This document shows positions 50,780 through 57,953 of a stretch of DNA of 64,000 nt, piece after piece. Within the stretch, counting starts at the first letter, position 1; the number at the start of each line of letters is the position of its first letter. The notes under the pieces were generated by a model. It had not been told where the DNA came from, made no database searches, and was given only the letters and a program-made list of their open reading frames with translations. A program made the position numbers and the translations under genes. This DNA is from Fibrisoma montanum (GTDB lineage: Bacteria > Bacteroidota > Bacteroidia > Cytophagales > Spirosomataceae): NCBI RefSeq assembly GCF_003583365.1, contig NZ_QXED01000002.1, forward strand, positions 372,001 through 436,000, written 5' to 3'.

Positions 50780-51913
50780 CTACTTACCTGGAAGCCCCCA
50801 GATTTCGCGGCAACTGCCGATGGATTTGGAAACAACAATAGGAACCGTTAGTTCGTCCAGGACCGTGCGGTCTGCCAACTGATCGGGTTGTAACGTACGG
50901 GTTGGCGAGTAGGGACTGGTCGAGGTTAGGGTATTCGTGAGGATAAACGCTACGGGCAGCACGTATTTGCCAACGTGTTCAGGTTTTAAAACCGGTAGTT
51001 TTCGCAATCCCTGTTTGACGGCCTGATCGAAGCCGTAGTCGTCGTTTTCGGGACCAAGCGATGTGATGTTAATTACGTCCCCGCGTTCGGTCAGCTCAAA
51101 GCCGATGTACACGCGACCGTAAGCACCGGCGTTCCACGCACGGCTGGGGTAATTGATGCGGTTGCGCAGCGTCTGCATGAACACCGGCTCAGTGCTCAGG
51201 GCGGGTTTATTAACGGACGTGGCGGCTGTGAGCGTGTCATAATACGCCAATGCGCTGATAACCGTTTCGGTTGTAAGAGTGGTGGGAATACGTTCGGCCA
51301 GTTTTTCGGCCTGATCGTACAACACATTCAAAAGCGAAGAGCGAGTCAGGTCAATCGGCTCTGGTTGGGCGTCTCCTTTCTGGATATAGTATATTTTCCG
51401 AGTCTGATACGAGCCATCGAACACATTGCCTTTGCCAAAGGCATCGGCAACTCTTGTTGTAACCAGGTGCCGCTGTACGTTTAGCAGCAACTTGGTCCGC
51501 CCGTTGTTCAGCACCGCCAGATAACCGCGACCGACCGAACCGGGTTGTCGTCGGGTAAACAATAATCCATTAATGCTGAAGGATTCAGGAGTTGCCACGC
51601 GATTTGTCGAGCTTCCATTCAGCCGGTAGTATACTTTCTGATCAACTAAACTGTAAGCAAGCTGGCACGTAATGGGCTGGCCTGACTGGTCTATCCAGAT
51701 GGTGCCCTGCTGCCACATCGGATACGTGAAATATTCGCTGCCGAGGTAAACCGTTTGCTTGTGGTACGATTTGATTTCGTTGGGCCGTGATGTAGAGTAA
51801 ACCTGACAGGTAGTGATGATTCGCCCGGCGGAGTCCTGCGAAACGTCACACTGTCCACTGGCTGAAAGACGGATCAAACATGAAAGCGAAAGCAATAGTA
51901 CAGTGCGGATCAT
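50780..51913 (-). CDS. Exported protein with TonB C-terminal-like domain
   Basis: The 377-residue protein has signal peptide MIRTVLLLSLSCLIRLSASG. The first 230 residues are of unknown type, with repeated short beta segments (VYLGSEYFTYPMWQQGTIWI, GQPITCQLAYSLVDQKVYYR). A TonB_C-like domain lies at about 260-345 (MQTLRNRINYPSRAWNAGAY, GRVYIGFELTERGDVINITS, YGFDQAVKQGLRKLPVLKP). A normal TonB has an N-terminal membrane anchor and a Pro-rich spacer; here a cleavable signal and a different N-domain are seen. Free-standing exported TonB_C proteins are frequent in Bacteroidota with no clear role, and energy transfer to a receptor is unproven. Confidence 0.7.
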   Translation of the reverse strand: MIRTVLLLSLSCLIRLSASGQCDVSQDSAGRIITTCQVYSTSRPNEIKSYHKQTVYLGSEYFTYPMWQQGTIWIDQSGQPITCQLAYSLVDQKVYYRLNGSSTNRVATPESFSINGLLFTRRQPGSVGRGYLAVLNNGRTKLLLNVQRHLVTTRVADAFGKGNVFDGSYQTRKIYYIQKGDAQPEPIDLTRSSLLNVLYDQAEKLAERIPTTLTTETVISALAYYDTLTAATSVNKPALSTEPVFMQTLRNRINYPSRAWNAGAYGRVYIGFELTERGDVINITSLGPENDDYGFDQAVKQGLRKLPVLKPEHVGKYVLPVAFILTNTLTSTSPYSPTRTLQPDQLADRTVLDELTVPIVVSKSIGSCREIWGLPGK

Positions 51914-52252
51914 GGCATAGTGAAATGAAGGTTGACACGGGCAATCAGAACAGCTCAGGTTATCAGCAGGCCCTAGTATCGGCCGATTGCCCTTCAGGGA
52001 CTAATCTCCTGGCTATTCTATACATTAGGCGAATAGTACAAATAAATCATTAAAAGAGTAAACAGAAAGTCAACTTTTTATGCCCGATACAGAGTAGCGT
52101 TTTCAGATCAGATCGGGTTTTGTACCAGACGCTTTATCGTGCTCTTTTTGCGTCTCGTTGAACCGTAATTCCGTTTCACCTGCCTTGCTGCTGGGCCTGG
52201 AGGGGCAGGCCATCATCTTTGGGTCAGTAAACAACTTAGCTGATGGCTTACT
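51914..52252. other. 339-base spacer before the cytochrome c gene
   Basis: AT-rich around 52020-52080 and otherwise unremarkable. It is the divergent region of the TonB-domain gene (-) and the cytochrome gene (+) and presumably holds both promoters, but no exact TAnnTTTG element was found. Confidence 0.4.
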
Positions 52253-53239
52253 ATGAAAACGGTTAAAAAAATTCTGAAACGATTCGGGCAGGGCCTGCTG
52301 GTTCTCCTGCTTCTGATTGGTGGCTTCTGTGCCTACGTTGCCCTGACACCACCGCGTACCTACGATCCACCCGTTGCGCCCGACATTAAAGTAGAGGTGA
52401 CAGAGGCCCGGATTAAACGGGGCGAAACCATTGCCCAACTACAGTGCATTGCCTGCCACGGCGATAACGACAATCGGCTGACCGGCAAGCACCTGGATGA
52501 TATTCCGCCCATGTTTGGCAATATCTACTCCCGTAACATCACCCAGGACAAAGAGAAAGGAATCGGCAACTGGACCGACGGCCAGATCATTTATTTTCTG
52601 CGCACCGGCATTCGTCCCAACGGTACAACGGCCTTTATGCCGCAATACGGTCTGATGGCCGACGAAGACATCAAGTCGGTGGTGGCGTGGCTGCGGTCCG
52701 ACCGGTTTCCGGTACAGCCTTCAAAACAGGAAGCCCCGCCGGCCGAGTACAGCTTCGTGGCTAAAATGCTGTTGTGGACCATCATCAAGCCGGGTGAATA
52801 CCCGCAGCAGACCATTGGACTACCCGACACGACCAAGTCGGCAGCGGTTGGCAAATACATTGCAACGGCCGTTGCGGATTGTTACGGCTGCCACTCGGCC
52901 GACTATCTGGATCTGGACAAGCAGAATCCGGAACGGACGAAAGGGTATTTCGGCGGAGGCAGCAAATTCAATGGGGAGGATGGTAAACCCATTCTGTCGG
53001 CCAACCTGACCTTCGACGATGAGACCGGCATTGGTAGAAAATACACGAAAGAGCAGTTCATCCGGGCCGTGAAGCACGGCGTTCGGCCCGACGGCTCGGT
53101 ATTACGTTATCCCATGAGCCCGATGGTGGCGCTGTCGGAAAAGGATATTGCGGCCGTGTACGACTATCTGAAAACGGTACCTAAAGTACGCAACGACATT
53201 GCCGGGAAGTCGGCGGAACTGCAACTGGCCGAAAAGTAA
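52253..53239 (+). CDS. Membrane-anchored di-haem cytochrome c
   Basis: The 328-residue protein has one N-terminal membrane segment (GLLVLLLLIGGFCAYVAL) and two class I cytochrome c domains. The haem sites are CIACH at residues 65-69 and CYGCH at 210-214. Candidate Met ligands lie in TTAFMPQYGLMADED and PMSPMVALSE. It would carry electrons on the periplasmic side of the inner membrane; domains like these are found in alcohol/aldose dehydrogenase or c-type oxidase chains. The partner is unknown, as no oxidoreductase gene is adjacent. It converges on the histidine kinase with only 17 bases between stops. Confidence 0.9.
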   Translation: MKTVKKILKRFGQGLLVLLLLIGGFCAYVALTPPRTYDPPVAPDIKVEVTEARIKRGETIAQLQCIACHGDNDNRLTGKHLDDIPPMFGNIYSRNITQDKEKGIGNWTDGQIIYFLRTGIRPNGTTAFMPQYGLMADEDIKSVVAWLRSDRFPVQPSKQEAPPAEYSFVAKMLLWTIIKPGEYPQQTIGLPDTTKSAAVGKYIATAVADCYGCHSADYLDLDKQNPERTKGYFGGGSKFNGEDGKPILSANLTFDDETGIGRKYTKEQFIRAVKHGVRPDGSVLRYPMSPMVALSEKDIAAVYDYLKTVPKVRNDIAGKSAELQLAEK

Positions 53240-53256
53240 GCCCGCTAACCGGGCCG

Positions 53257-54900
53257 TCAGATACGGGGCTGGCCGGGTGCTGGCTCAAAGGCGGGCAGGT
53301 ATACAAAGAACGTAGCGCCCTGTCCCGGCTGGCTTTCCGTTGTGATTGCGCCCTGGTGGTTCTGCGTAATCTGACGGACCGTAGCCAGCCCCAGCCCCGC
53401 CCCTTCGTACTGCCGACGCCCATGAAGCTTGCGGAACGCCTGGAAAATAAGGTCGGCATCTTGTGGATGAAACCCAATGCCGTTATCGCTGACCTGAATC
53501 TGCCACCAACCCGTTGCCTGCGGAACCGTACTGGTGAGATACGTACACGGTTCCGGAAGCTCATCGGGCCGGAGTCGGGTGCTGTCGATCCGGATAATAG
53601 GCGGTACATCGGGTCGCCGGAACTTGATGGCATTAGCCAGCAGATTCTGGAAAAGCTGCTCCAGCTGAAACGCACTCCCCAGCACGGTCGGTAAGTTGCC
53701 CATCGTGATGGTGGCCTGCTGTTCACTGATCGAAACATCCAGATTCTGCAGAACCTGTAGTAATACGTTCGGCAGAGCAACCGGATTAAACACGTCCCGG
53801 GCGTTCGTTATCCGCGAAAACTCAAGCAGACTGTCAATCAACTGCATCAGGCGGGATGAGGCAGTCTGCATGCGTTTCAGCAGGTCCAGGGCTTCGGGAG
53901 GCAGGGTTCCGCCATATTGATTGGACAGCAGATCGCCGAACGCCTTGATTTTGCGCAGCGGCTCTTTCATGTCGTGCGATGCTACCGACGCAAAGCGTTC
54001 CAGATCGGCGTTGGATCGATACAGCGACTGGTTGGTTTCCCGTAGCAGGGCAGCCTGTTCGGCCAGTTCCAGCTGCTGCTGTTTGAGTCGCGTAATGTCC
54101 TGATAAGTGAACAGGACGTACTGATCAGTTTTTACCAGACTGCCCTCCACCCACACGTCGATCTGGTCGCCAAGAAAGCGCCGTTCGACCCGTTGCGACT
54201 CACCCGTCAGGCAAACCCGTACCAACTGATCAAAGAAGCCCTGCGCGTAAATGTCGGGAAACAGTTCGGACAGAAGGTGCCCGATCATGTCTTCTACGTT
54301 GCGCCCCGTCGTGTGCGCATTGGATGCATTGGTAACGACGTAGCGGAAGTCGATAATGGCACCGGCCGCATCGAGGACCGGTTCGTAAAGGACCAGTCCG
54401 GCGGGCGAATTATCCACGATCGTATGCAGTAGCTGGGCCTGTTGCAGCGACTGCTGCCGTAGTCGGCGGGAATCGGTAATATCGAGTGCCGTAATGACCA
54501 GCCCTTCGCCCTGTTTCACAACCGATACGTCGACCCATTTGACTGAGTCTCCGATGATATGCTCCCGCTCAAACCGTTGGGGTTCACCCGTCAGCCAGGC
54601 CGTTATGTACCTGGTAAACAGGCCCGTAGTCCGGAAATAGGGAAATAGCTGCAGCATGGTCGTTTGCCTGAACTGGTCAGGAGTCAGGTTAACCAGCTCG
54701 TGGGCTTTGCGATTCCCCCAGATGTATTGAAAGTCGGCCACTTCGCCGTTTACCAGGATCGGACAGCAATACAGAAAAGCCGAAAGAGTACCTTCCATCA
54801 AGGCATCAAGCACATCCAGATAGGGCTGTTGAGTTGGTAAAAGATCAGTACGAGCTTCTACTTTTCTTATGTCAGGCACGGTAGAAATTGACACGATCAA
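53257..54900 (-). CDS. Cytoplasmic PAS-domain sensor histidine kinase
   Basis: The 547-residue protein has no membrane segment. Two PAS-like domains come first (about 30-145 and 155-270, each closing with VITALDITDSRR or VLFTYQDITRLKQ), then a coiled-coil linker and the kinase. The phospho-acceptor His309 lies in ASVASHDMKEPLRKIKAF, the N-box in QNLLANAIKFRR, and G-boxes in VSDNGIGFHPQD and GAGLGLATVRQI. It autophosphorylates on a signal read inside the cell. The partner response regulator is not nearby, so it is an orphan kinase here. The start is uncertain: TTG at 54900 is used, GTG at 54894 and 54879 are possible. A TACTTTTG promoter element on the minus strand supports a start in this area. 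Confidence 0.9.
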   Translation of the reverse strand: MIVSISTVPDIRKVEARTDLLPTQQPYLDVLDALMEGTLSAFLYCCPILVNGEVADFQYIWGNRKAHELVNLTPDQFRQTTMLQLFPYFRTTGLFTRYITAWLTGEPQRFEREHIIGDSVKWVDVSVVKQGEGLVITALDITDSRRLRQQSLQQAQLLHTIVDNSPAGLVLYEPVLDAAGAIIDFRYVVTNASNAHTTGRNVEDMIGHLLSELFPDIYAQGFFDQLVRVCLTGESQRVERRFLGDQIDVWVEGSLVKTDQYVLFTYQDITRLKQQQLELAEQAALLRETNQSLYRSNADLERFASVASHDMKEPLRKIKAFGDLLSNQYGGTLPPEALDLLKRMQTASSRLMQLIDSLLEFSRITNARDVFNPVALPNVLLQVLQNLDVSISEQQATITMGNLPTVLGSAFQLEQLFQNLLANAIKFRRPDVPPIIRIDSTRLRPDELPEPCTYLTSTVPQATGWWQIQVSDNGIGFHPQDADLIFQAFRKLHGRRQYEGAGLGLATVRQITQNHQGAITTESQPGQGATFFVYLPAFEPAPGQPRI

Positions 54901-54940
54901 TCGTTATTTATTTTAGGTAAAATTTTAACAGGTAGTTACT

Positions 54941-54948
54941 CAAAAGTA
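54941..54948 (-). promoter_or_regulatory. -7 promoter element for the histidine kinase gene
   Basis: Read on the minus strand this is TACTTTTG, fitting TAnnTTTG, about 40 bases upstream of the TTG start. A TTG on the same strand lies about 25 bases further upstream, slightly more than the usual spacing. Confidence 0.45.
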
Positions 54949-55307
54949 AATATAGGCTACTTTGAGAAAGCGTCAAAATGAATGAAACGAGTACGGGTGT
55001 GGTGGGTAACAAAGCTGTTTGGTACTGCATCAACAGGTGGGTAATAAGTAAACATAGCTAAGGTACTATTTTTTTTGTTATTGGTACTTAATGAGTTCTG
55101 CGTTGCAAATCGTCTGATCAGACTGGAGACTTCTGGTCAACGTGAGACGTACCGAAGCCGCTGAGCCTTTGTCTGATTCGCAAAAGCGATGTTTGCTTAT
55201 ACAGTAGGTATAGTAACATTTTAACTTGGTATTAATGAGTGAAATTACTTAAAACCCGAACTTTGATCTGTTAACAACCACTTTACCACCAACCATCACT
55301 AATCGCT

Positions 55308-55406
55308 ATGTTCACGGCTACCCTTCCGAGTACGGACCCTTCTCAAAATCCCATTCATTCAGTCACTCCGCACTGGCCAGATCTGCTTAACGTGCCTCAA
55401 AACTAA
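55308..55406 (+). CDS. Possible small protein or leader peptide before the sigma factor gene
   Basis: ATG at 55308 opens a 32-codon frame (begins MFTATLPSTDPSQNPIHS, ends DLLNVPQN) that stops 29 bases before the sigma factor start. It is rich in Pro, Ser and Thr and has no hydrophobic segment. It could be a leader peptide or just a chance frame; no relative is recognised. Confidence 0.2.
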   Translation: MFTATLPSTDPSQNPIHSVTPHWPDLLNVPQN

Positions 55407-55435
55407 TCATTCAGCTGATCTGTCAGTCACCTACC

Positions 55436-55984
55436 ATGAAATCCCTGAATGACGAGGAACTGGTCCGCCTGTACGTTGATACGCACCAAAGCGATTATTT
55501 TAACATTCTCTACGAACGCTACGTAAACAAAGTTTATAGCCGCTGCATGTCCTTTTTTAAGGATCATGAAACGGCTCAGGACCTTACGCAGGATATCTTC
55601 GTTCGGGTTTTTACCCGCCTTGACAACTTTCAGCAGCGGGCTGCCTTTTCGACCTGGCTATACTCAATTTCGTACAATCACTGCATGGATCACATCCGGT
55701 CCGGCAAACGGCTGAATACGCTTCCGCTGGACGGTGAGTTTGCTGATGAAGTAGCCGACGTCGACGAGTCATCGGCGCTGCACGCCCGGCTGCACCAGTT
55801 GTCGCAGTTTGTCGACGATCTGCCTCAGTTTGAACGTAATCTGCTCCAGCTGAAATACGAGCAGGGTAAGAACGTGCAGGAAATCAGCGAAGAATTAAAA
55901 CTGAGTGAGAGCGCCGTAAAGATGCGTCTGAAGCGGACCCGCGACAAGGTACGTGAACTACACACCAGACGAGCCCGGGCGTAG
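55436..55984 (+). CDS. RNA polymerase sigma factor, ECF (sigma-70 family)
   Basis: The 182-residue protein has region 2 (FNILYERYVNKVYSRCMSFF, DHETAQDLTQDIFVRVFTRL, AFSTWLYSISYNHCMDHIRS) that binds core polymerase and the -10-like element. Region 4 follows (LPQFERNLLQLKYEQGKNVQ, EISEELKLSESAVKMRLKRT) with its helix-turn-helix. ECF sigma factors redirect transcription upon cell-surface or stress signals. Many Bacteroidota ECF factors have a FecR-like or other membrane anti-sigma factor next door; none is adjacent here, so the signal is unknown. About 270 bases without a further gene follow before lptB. Confidence 0.93.
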   Translation: MKSLNDEELVRLYVDTHQSDYFNILYERYVNKVYSRCMSFFKDHETAQDLTQDIFVRVFTRLDNFQQRAAFSTWLYSISYNHCMDHIRSGKRLNTLPLDGEFADEVADVDESSALHARLHQLSQFVDDLPQFERNLLQLKYEQGKNVQEISEELKLSESAVKMRLKRTRDKVRELHTRRARA

Positions 55985-56230
55985 CCTGCTCCCGGCCCGA
56001 TTCGCTAACGTGTTTGCTCTAGGTCAGCAGCCCTGGATTGTCGGTTGTCCTAAAAATAGTTAAAAGGTTGGCCCAGTAGCAATTTTCCGGCTCCGGTTCT
56101 GGTTGAGCCTGTAACTCCTTTTGGTATCAGGTAGCGGGCTTACGGTAGTGGTTGTATCTTCGCGGTGGCGAGTTACAAACGGTTGAACTGACCGGCCCGA
56201 ACCTGATCTGCCTGCATAGGGTTTTAAAGC

Positions 56231-56259
56231 AGGAGGGTAGCTACATGGCTCAATCATGA
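56231..56259 (+). promoter_or_regulatory. Strong Shine-Dalgarno with four-codon leader frame overlapping lptB
   Basis: AGGAGG at 56231-56236 is a full Shine-Dalgarno sequence, rare in this window. Eight bases later an ATG (56245) starts the frame Met-Ala-Gln-Ser-stop; its TGA (56257-56259) overlaps the lptB ATG (56256) as ATGA. The Shine-Dalgarno is 19 bases from the lptB start, too far for direct use, so translation may be coupled through the mini-frame. Confidence 0.4.
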
Positions 56260-56987
56260 TCTTAAGAACGGAGAATTTAATAAAGAAATACGGTTCGCGA
56301 CTGGTGAATAACAACGTGTCGTACCAGGTCGAACAGGGTGAAATTGTAGGTTTACTTGGCCCGAACGGAGCCGGCAAAACTACGTCCTTCTATATGGCGG
56401 TTGGGCTGGTGAAACCCAACAGCGGCAAAGTATTCATCGACAACACCGACGTTACGGACCTTCCGATGTACAAGCGGGCACGACTGGGGCTGGGGTATCT
56501 GGCTCAGGAAGCATCGGTTTTTCGCGATTTGTCTGTCGAAGAAAACATCCTGGCCGTACTGGAAATGACAAACCTGCCCCGCCGGCAGCAACGCGATAAA
56601 GTTGAGGAACTGCTGGATGAGTTCAGCCTGACGCACGTCCGGAAGAGCAAAGGCAAGGTGTTGTCGGGGGGAGAGCGTCGGCGGACAGAAATCGCACGGG
56701 CGCTGGCGGTGGATCCCAAGTTTATTCTGCTCGACGAACCCTTTGCGGGTGTTGACCCGATTGCGGTGGAAGACATCCAGAGCATTGTGGCCAAACTCAA
56801 ACACCGAAACATCGGCATTCTGATCACCGACCACAACGTAAACGAAACCCTGTCGATCACCGACCGGGCGTACCTGCTGTTTGAAGGAAAGATTCTGAAA
56901 CAGGGTACCGCCGAAGAGTTAGCCAACGACGAACAGGTACGTCGGCTGTATCTGGGGCAACATTTTGAACTGAAGCGAAAAATCTGA
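56256..56987 (+). CDS. lptB: LPS export ABC transporter ATP-binding protein
   Basis: The 243-residue ABC ATPase powers extraction of lipopolysaccharide from the inner membrane together with LptF/LptG. Walker A is GPNGAGKTT at residues 35-43, the Q-loop lies in [20 protein letters not shown], the signature is [17 protein letters not shown], Walker B is [16 protein letters not shown] and the switch His is in [23 protein letters not shown] and [13 protein letters not shown] are typical of LptB and separate it from amino-acid ABC ATPases. The membrane partners are not adjacent. The gene stands alone, and a 13-base inverted repeat follows it. Confidence 0.95.
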   Translation: MILRTENLIKKYGSRLVNNNVSYQVEQGEIVGLLGPNGAGKTTSFYMAVGLVKPNSGKVFIDNTDVTDLPMYKRARLGLGYLAQEASVFRDLSVEENILAVLEMTNLPRRQQRDKVEELLDEFSLTHVRKSKGKVLSGGERRRTEIARALAVDPKFILLDEPFAGVDPIAVEDIQSIVAKLKHRNIGILITDHNVNETLSITDRAYLLFEGKILKQGTAEELANDEQVRRLYLGQHFELKRKI

Positions 56988-56997
56988 CGCAACGAAC

Positions 56998-57048
56998 CTC
57001 TAAAACCTGAGTCATCCCAGAGGTAGCGTGACAAGTCAGGTTTTAGAG
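56998..57048 (+). terminator. Inverted repeat after lptB, possible terminator
   Basis: Perfect 13-base arms (56998-57010 and 57036-57048; CTCTAAAACCTGA and its complement) enclose a 25-base loop. The second arm includes TTTT but there is no U-run after it. It starts 11 bases after the lptB stop. Confidence 0.45.
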
Positions 57049-57102
57049 ACTCAATCAACTCCGGCGGGTGCTTGTAAACCACAGACGAGCAAGCCTTTCG
57101 TG

Positions 57103-57384
57103 TCAGTCATACATGGCCATCTGCCGGAAAATCTTCAACGAGCCGCCCGGCTCCCGACGCCAGATTCGGATATCTTTCCCGGTACTCACCCCCGACCAGT
57201 CCCCATTTTTGACAAGGGCGATGTGGCTGGTATACTCAATAACAAACGGGCCCAGCTCATCGATCTGATCGTTACGACTCGCCTGCTGCTCAAAAACTGG
57301 CAGTTGGTTGACAGGCTCCTTCAGAAAGGCGTCGATCTCCGGGTTGGGTTTTATAAAGTCCGAATGCCACTCCGGAACTGCCAC
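57103..57384 (-). pseudogene. Truncated SnoaL/NTF2-like (DUF4440-type) protein
   Basis: The minus-strand frame of 93 codons ends with GPFVIEYTSHIALVKNGDWS, then GKDIRIWRREPGGSLKIFRQ and MAMYD. The run W-x-R-x-x-x-G-S-x-K-I is typical of the C-terminal strands of DUF4440/SnoaL-like proteins. The first 40-70 residues of the fold are missing: directly before the apparent GTG start (57384) stands a TAG stop. Protein-like pieces upstream (for example MADEARLP) lie in another frame and are broken by stops. The promoter of the BlaI-type gene lies close by on the other side. It is best read as a decayed remnant, but it could be an intact short protein using GTG. Confidence 0.4.
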
Positions 57385-57499
57385 CTACTCAAGAACAAAC
57401 CGTTGCGGCACGCTACGGCAGCCTGGCTTCGTCGGCCATACAGAACAGCCAGAGTATATGTAATGCATCGCTGATCAGAAAAAATATAGCTAGGTATTA

Positions 57500-57526
57500 T
57501 TTCGTACGAAAAATTTCCTACCTTTG
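57500..57526 (+). promoter_or_regulatory. Promoter and probable operator of the BlaI-BlaR1-type pair
   Basis: TACCTTTG at 57519-57526 fits TAnnTTTG and lies 24 bases before the BlaI-type start codon. Directly upstream, 57500-57511 (TTTCGTACGAAA) is a perfect 12-base palindrome that overlaps the upstream promoter region, the natural place for BlaI-type self-repression. A wider AGGTA...TACCT pair encloses it (57492-57523). Confidence 0.55.
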
Positions 57527-57550
57527 GCTGACTGAACAATTGAAGCGGGT

Positions 57551-57916
57551 ATGGAACCTACCAAGTCAGAACTGGAAATACTACAAGTACTGTGGCAGCA
57601 CGGACCGTCGACGGTCCGATTCGTCAATGATACGCTTAATGAGCAGAAACGCCAGGTTCAGTACTCCTCAACGCTGAAGCTGATGCAGATCATGGCCGAA
57701 AAGGGGCTATTGGTCCGCGACCAAAGCAGTATGAAACACATTTATAGTCCGGCAGAAGAGGAGGGGAAAGCCAAAAAGAAACTGCTGGACCGCTTCGTGG
57801 ACTCAATCTACAACGGCTCGGCCACCAGCCTGGTGATGCAGCTCTTCGGCAATCGCAATACTTCCAAGGAAGAGCTGGCTGAGATCAAAGAGTTTCTTAA
57901 AAAGCTCGACCAATAA
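57551..57916 (+). CDS. BlaI/MecI/CopY family transcriptional repressor
   Basis: The 121-residue winged-helix protein starts PTKSELEILQVLWQHGPSTV, then RFVNDTLNEQKRQVQYSSTL with the recognition helix, then KLMQIMAEKGLLVRD and the wing. The C-terminal dimerisation helices include LLDRFVDSIYNGSATSLVMQ. In known systems the repressor is cleaved by the co-encoded BlaR1 protease when the inducer is sensed, which frees the promoter. It should repress its own operon through the palindrome at 57500. The protease gene follows after 37 bases. The inducer need not be a beta-lactam; no beta-lactamase gene is present. Confidence 0.93.
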   Translation: MEPTKSELEILQVLWQHGPSTVRFVNDTLNEQKRQVQYSSTLKLMQIMAEKGLLVRDQSSMKHIYSPAEEEGKAKKKLLDRFVDSIYNGSATSLVMQLFGNRNTSKEELAEIKEFLKKLDQ

Positions 57917-57953
57917 AGATTGATAAGCCCGAACGACTTTATCTGTTTTTATC

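Larger units (their letters stand above)
54901..55435. other. 535-base spacer before the sigma factor gene
   Basis: AT-rich, divergent between the histidine kinase and the ECF sigma factor. It holds the kinase promoter element, a run of T at 55071-55078 and a short frame at 55308-55406 (separate entry). No RNA gene was recognised. Its length would leave room for a long leader or a small RNA. Confidence 0.4.

Noticed and set aside
52103-52438. 111-codon minus-strand frame before and over the cytochrome gene
   Set aside because: It overlaps the signal segment of a well-supported cytochrome c and has no recognisable content.
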